Positions 60,622-64,000 of a DNA stretch of 64,000 nucleotides are shown piece after piece. Each line of letters starts with the position of its first letter. The first letter of the stretch is position 1. The stretch comes from Bradyrhizobium tropiciagri (GTDB lineage: Bacteria > Pseudomonadota > Alphaproteobacteria > Rhizobiales > Xanthobacteraceae): contig NZ_JAFCKH010000010.1 in assembly GCF_018130505.1 (NCBI RefSeq), positions 62,001 to 126,000 on the forward strand, read 5' to 3'. The position numbers and the translations under genes were made by a program. The notes below the pieces were generated by a model. It saw only the letters and a program-made list of their open reading frames with translations, ran no database searches and had not been told where the DNA came from.

Positions 60622-62229
60622 ATGAGGTCCGGCAAAGAGTATCTTGCATCCCTGCGCGACGGCCGAAAGGTCTATGTCGGCGGCGAGCTGATCGACGACA
60701 TCACGACCCATCCGGCAACCAAGGGCTACGCGCACGCGATCGCCGAATACTACGACCTTCATCTCGATCCGAAGAATCAGGACATCGCCACCTTCGTCGA
60801 CACCGACGGCAAGCGTCAGTCGATGCACTGGTTCCTGCCGCGATCGAAGGAAGACGTTGTCCGCCGCCGCAAGTATTGCGACTTCCTCTGCCGGCATTTC
60901 AAGGGCGGCATCTTCACGCGCCCGCCGGCTGGCATGAACGTCGTCATGTTCACCCAGGTCGACGACCAGAAGCCGTGGGCGGAGAATTCCCGCTTCAAGA
61001 ACGGCAAGCGCGATCTCTCGAAGAACATCCAGCGGCAGTGGGAAGAGGTGACGTCGAAGGACCTCGCGATCTCTCCGATGTTCCTCGACGTGCAGTTCGA
61101 CCGCGGCCGCGACAACGCGATGGCCGAGACCCCGATGCTGAAGATCGTCGAGGAGCGCGATGACGGCATCCTCGTCAGGGGCTGGAAGGCGATCGGCACG
61201 TCGGTGCCGTTCGTGAACCATCTCCTGATCGGCAATCTGTGGCGTCCCGGCCAGACGCCCGAGCAGACCGTCTACGCGCTGGTGCCGATCGCAACCAAGG
61301 GCATCTCGGTGGTTGCGCGAAAGTCGAATGCCGAGCCCGACGCCGATCCCTATGATCGGCCGCTCGCCACCATCGGCGACGAACTCGATGCGATGGTGTA
61401 TTTCGACGACGTGCTGATCCCCTGGAACCAGGTGCAGCACATCGGCAATCCCGATCACGCCAAGTGGTATCCGCAGCGGCAGTTCGACTGGGTGCATCTG
61501 GAGACCCAGATCCGTCACTGCGTCCACGCCGAGCTGATGGTCGGGCTTGCGCTGCTGCTCACGCAATCGCTGGGCACGACTTCAAATCCGGTCGTCCAGG
61601 CGCAGCTTGCGGAACTGATCCGCTTCCGCGAGACCTGCCGTGCCTTCATGATCGCGGCTGAGGAGACCGGCTTCGCGACGCCCGGCGGGCTCTACAAGCC
61701 CAACAACATCTACATCGATTTCGGCCGTGCCTATTATCTCGAGCACCAGCACAAGATGGTCAACACGCTGATCGACTTCTGCGGCCGCGGCGTGGTCATC
61801 CAGCCGTCGAAGCGCGAGCTGGAGGATCCTTATATCGGGCCGAAGCTAGCGGAGGCGCTGCGCGGTGCCGAAATCAGCGCCCATGACCGGATCAAGATCT
61901 TCCGCCAGATCAGCGAGCGCTTCCTGACCGAGTGGGGCAGCCGGCATGAGATGTTCGAGAAGTTCAACGGCACGCCGCTGTACCTGATCAACCTGCTGAC
62001 GATGCAGCGCACCGAGTATCAGGTCGACGGCCCGCTGACCGAACTGGCGCGCCAGGTGCTCGGCTTCGGCGACACGGCCGAATTGGGCAAGCGTGCACAG
62101 GAGGCCGAGAAAGCCTCGCACTACGCCAGCGTCCGGTTCCAGCCCGAATACGCCAAGGCCCAGGACGTGCATGACGGCTACATCGGTCGTGATGCCGAGA
62201 AGAAGCCGGCCCCGGCTGCGGTCAACTGA
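60622..62229 (+). CDS. 4-hydroxyphenylacetate 3-hydroxylase-type flavin monooxygenase (HpaB family)
   Basis: 535 residues. HpaB family: SGKEYLASLRDGRKVYVGGE at the start, then the FADH2-binding domain with FLDVQFDRGRD, GWKAIGTSVPFVNHLLIGNL and ATIGDELDAMVYFDDVLIPW. C-terminal helices include IYIDFGRAYYLEHQHKMVNT. It hydroxylates a phenol ortho to the OH using reduced flavin from the partner reductase and oxygen. A little longer than E. coli HpaB (about 520). Third gene of the LysR-controlled operon; whether it acts on 4-hydroxyphenylacetate or another phenol is not known. Confidence 0.93.
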   Translation: MRSGKEYLASLRDGRKVYVGGELIDDITTHPATKGYAHAIAEYYDLHLDPKNQDIATFVDTDGKRQSMHWFLPRSKEDVVRRRKYCDFLCRHFKGGIFTRPPAGMNVVMFTQVDDQKPWAENSRFKNGKRDLSKNIQRQWEEVTSKDLAISPMFLDVQFDRGRDNAMAETPMLKIVEERDDGILVRGWKAIGTSVPFVNHLLIGNLWRPGQTPEQTVYALVPIATKGISVVARKSNAEPDADPYDRPLATIGDELDAMVYFDDVLIPWNQVQHIGNPDHAKWYPQRQFDWVHLETQIRHCVHAELMVGLALLLTQSLGTTSNPVVQAQLAELIRFRETCRAFMIAAEETGFATPGGLYKPNNIYIDFGRAYYLEHQHKMVNTLIDFCGRGVVIQPSKRELEDPYIGPKLAEALRGAEISAHDRIKIFRQISERFLTEWGSRHEMFEKFNGTPLYLINLLTMQRTEYQVDGPLTELARQVLGFGDTAELGKRAQEAEKASHYASVRFQPEYAKAQDVHDGYIGRDAEKKPAPAAVN

Positions 62230-62235
62230 CGTCCG

Positions 62236-62265
62236 CGCCCCGGGACGGTTCGCTGTCCCGGGGCG
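62236..62265 (+). terminator. Hairpin terminator after the hydroxylase operon
   Basis: CGCCCCGGGAC, loop of 8 (GGTTCGCT), GTCCCGGGGCG: a perfect 11-bp GC stem starting 7 bp after the stop. No T-run follows, so its activity as a simple intrinsic terminator is uncertain. Confidence 0.6.
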
Positions 62266-62407
62266 TATCGGCCGGAGCTGAGCGCGACCCCGAATGAGGT
62301 CGCGCTACCGTCGTGGGGAATCCGTGACATCGCTCATCACGCGACTGTTGTTGGACGGCTGGTGCCGCGGCGGTGATAACGGCCGGACCGCCATCATCAC
62401 ACGCCCC

Positions 62408-63250
62408 ATGCCGAAACCTCCTCCGCCATCCGCGAACCAAACTCCGTCGCCCGCCCTGCAGCGTGCCGCGCTGGCGCTGCAGATGGGGCAATTTGCCGAG
62501 GCGGAGCGGATCGCGGCCGAGGTCCTGAAGGCGAGCCGCACCGATGTCGGCGCCGCCTCGCTGCTGGCGCGGGCGCTGCTGGCGCAGAACCGCGCGGCGG
62601 AGGCGGTCGCGCCGCTGGAGCGGGCCGTGCGGCGGATCGAGGACCCTGGTCTCGAGACCTTGCTCGGCGCGGCGCTCGGCGGAGCCGGCCGCGGCAGCGA
62701 GGCGATCGAGCTGTTGCGCCGGACCACGGCGCGCCGTCCGCCGTTCCTGCCGGCGTTTCAGGAGCTCGCGGGCCAATTGTCCAAGGCGGGCCGCGGCGAC
62801 GAGGCCATCGCGGTAATCGAAAGCGCGCTCGGCTTCGCGCCAGACGTGGTCGCGCTGCAGCTCGATTTGGCGCGGCTGCTGCTCCAGCGGGGCGAGCGCG
62901 GTCCGGCGCGGGCGATCCTCGAAATGGCGCGCGCGGCCGCGCCGGATCATCCCGATATTCTGACGGTGCTGGCGCGCGTACTGCTGCTCGACGGCGACTA
63001 CGCCGCGGCCGCGGACCTCTATCGCCGGGTGCTGGCGCAGCGTCCGGGCGATGTCGCCACCCGCGCCGATTTTTCCGCGTGCCTGCTCGAAATGGGCGAA
63101 CGCGAGACCGGCGAGGCCAATCTGCGCCAGGCGATGCGCGGCCGGCCGCAGATGATCGGCCGCGCCACCTACGCGCTGGCGCAATCCTCGCACGGCCGCT
63201 TCTTCCTCCGCCCGAGCGCGCTGGCGAAATTCCTGAGCGAGCCGGGCTAG
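62408..63250 (+). CDS. Tetratricopeptide-repeat protein
   Basis: 280 residues from ATG 62408 (MPKPPPPSANQTPSPALQRA); the open frame from 62294 looks non-coding. About six TPR-like helical pairs can be seen, e.g. GQFAEAERIAAEVLKASR, LLARALLAQNRAAEAVAPLE, AGRGDEAIAVIESALGFAPD and GDYAAAADLYRRVLAQRPGD. No signal peptide and no membrane helix; a cytoplasmic scaffold. The last 40 residues (MRGRPQMIGRATYALAQSSH) do not form a repeat. Partner unknown. Confidence 0.85.
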   Translation: MPKPPPPSANQTPSPALQRAALALQMGQFAEAERIAAEVLKASRTDVGAASLLARALLAQNRAAEAVAPLERAVRRIEDPGLETLLGAALGGAGRGSEAIELLRRTTARRPPFLPAFQELAGQLSKAGRGDEAIAVIESALGFAPDVVALQLDLARLLLQRGERGPARAILEMARAAAPDHPDILTVLARVLLLDGDYAAAADLYRRVLAQRPGDVATRADFSACLLEMGERETGEANLRQAMRGRPQMIGRATYALAQSSHGRFFLRPSALAKFLSEPG

Positions 63251-63313
63251 ATCGGCGTAGCGCGGCACCTGTTTCCGGGTCGCGCGTCCGAAGCTGCCTC
63301 CACACCCTCACTA

Positions 63314-63414
63314 TCATCGCCCGGCTCGACCGGGCGATCCAGTACGCCGCGGCCTCTCGGCTCAAGCACTGCTGCCTCTGGAATACTGGATCACCCGGTC
63401 AAGCCGGGTGATGA
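63314..63414. repeat. Palindromic repeat, ATCGCCCGG / CCGGGTGAT type
   Basis: CATCGCCCGGCTCGACCGGG opens the element and TCACCCGGTCAAGCCGGGTG closes it, each a small hairpin and together an inverted pair; the centre has GATCCAGTA and its inverse TACTGGATC. Convergent gap. Confidence 0.75.
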
Positions 63415-63463
63415 CACCGCATGCGCTGCTTGCATTGTGCCCGCCGGCTGGCGAAACGCGCCG

Positions 63464-64000
63464 CTACGTCCGGAATTGCCGCCGGTACAGCCCGGGCTCG
63501 CGGCTGATCTTCTTCGTCAGCGCCTGCACCTGCTGCGTTTCCTGCGGCGTCATCGCCGCGGTGCGGGCGGCCCAATTGTCGCGCTTCACCGGGATGCATT
63601 GTGCGACCGGCGTGCCCCTGGGCAGCACGCCGTTGAAGCTGGTGTCGTGCCAGCGCGCCGGGAAGTGAATCCAGCTGTCGTGGAACAGGTCGCAATCGAC
63701 GAGGCCGCTCAGCGTGGTGAACGGCAGGTCGAAGCGATTGACCGGATGCGTGAAGAACAGCGAGTAGCCCGCCGGTGCCTCGATGCTCCACAGATTGTGA
63801 AACTTGATCACGAAGCGGTCGGCCTCGAACAGCGGCGTGCCGGTCACCTGGCTGCCGTCATGGAAGCCGATCGGCGAGCGCGGGAAGTCGAGCTCGCCGG
63901 TGGGAAGATCGTTGTCCCAGGTGATCGCGCCGTTCTCGACCTTGAGGTCGCAGATCAGCGGCAGCAGGAAGCCCGAAGTCATGGCGTCGACGAAAGGCGG
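63464..64000 (-). CDS. Uncharacterised protein, N-terminus cut by window edge
   Basis: The frame is open leftward from the window edge to a stop at 63464 (179 codons visible); codons before the first internal Met read PPFVDA, so the true start probably lies outside. Contents: MTSGFLLPLICDLKVENGAI, FEADRFVIKFHNLWSIEAPA, GYSLFFTHPVNRFDLPFTTL, SWIHFPARWHDTSFNGVLPR and a C-terminal helix RTAAMTPQETQQVQALTKKI. This beta-rich pattern resembles an uncharacterised family (DUF6065-like) found in phages and bacteria; function unknown. No signal peptide or membrane helix in the visible part. Confidence 0.78.
   Translation of the reverse strand, partial: PPFVDAMTSGFLLPLICDLKVENGAITWDNDLPTGELDFPRSPIGFHDGSQVTGTPLFEADRFVIKFHNLWSIEAPAGYSLFFTHPVNRFDLPFTTLSGLVDCDLFHDSWIHFPARWHDTSFNGVLPRGTPVAQCIPVKRDNWAARTAAMTPQETQQVQALTKKISREPGLYRRQFRT

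Overview
The window looks like chromosomal DNA of an alphaproteobacterium of the Bradyrhizobium type. Evidence for this: high GC coding DNA, a RegB/RegA redox two-component pair, a CarD-family regulator, an MgpS/SUV3-like helicase next to an S4 protein and a seven-iron ferredoxin, several GTG/TTG starts, and at least a dozen short palindromic intergenic repeats of types common in Bradyrhizobium genomes. The assignment rests on gene content only; no rRNA lies in the window.

Layout. 1-10.3 kb: edge fragment of a large protein, a small membrane protein, a TetR regulator with two operator-like palindromes, a trifunctional MFS/acyltransferase/acyl-ligase fusion, an HSL-type esterase, an amino-acid-type ABC binding protein and an SRAP (HMCES/YedK) protein. 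10.4-12.2 kb: an AT-richer two-gene island, FRG-domain protein plus DUF262 protein with overlapping ATGA, the best candidate here for an undescribed (probably defence-related) system. 12.4-20.1 kb: housekeeping genes rpmB, DUF3108, helicase, S4 protein, fdxA and carD. 20.2-30.3 kb: LysE exporter, a lone receiver, then a leftward operon cyoABCD-surf1-regB-regA that physically joins a quinol oxidase to its likely quinone-sensing regulators, and a divergent MFS transporter. 30.3-34.1 kb: outer-membrane protein, cytochrome c, M48 protease and a degenerate SNase-fold protein. 34.3-42.5 kb: one giant gene for a 2715-residue glycine-rich, Ig-repeat surface or secreted protein with nine tandem units of almost exactly 312 bp.

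42.6-49.8 kb: two facing acyl-CoA catabolic units (binding protein, enoyl-CoA hydratase and VOC protein to the right; two acyl-CoA dehydrogenases and a second hydratase to the left) plus a divergent SDR dehydrogenase. 49.9-58.3 kb: small membrane and secreted proteins, PanE-like reductase, LuxR and TetR regulators, a Baeyer-Villiger-type monooxygenase divergent from its TetR, type III pantothenate kinase and tRNA-Arg(CCT), the last two preceded by a duplicated promoter-like sequence. 58.4-62.2 kb: a LysR regulator divergent from a flavin reductase / NTF2-like / 4-hydroxyphenylacetate-3-hydroxylase-type operon. 62.4 kb to end: a TPR protein and an uncharacterised protein cut by the window edge. 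Repeats are found in every convergent gap longer than about 50 bp, except the one holding the tRNA.
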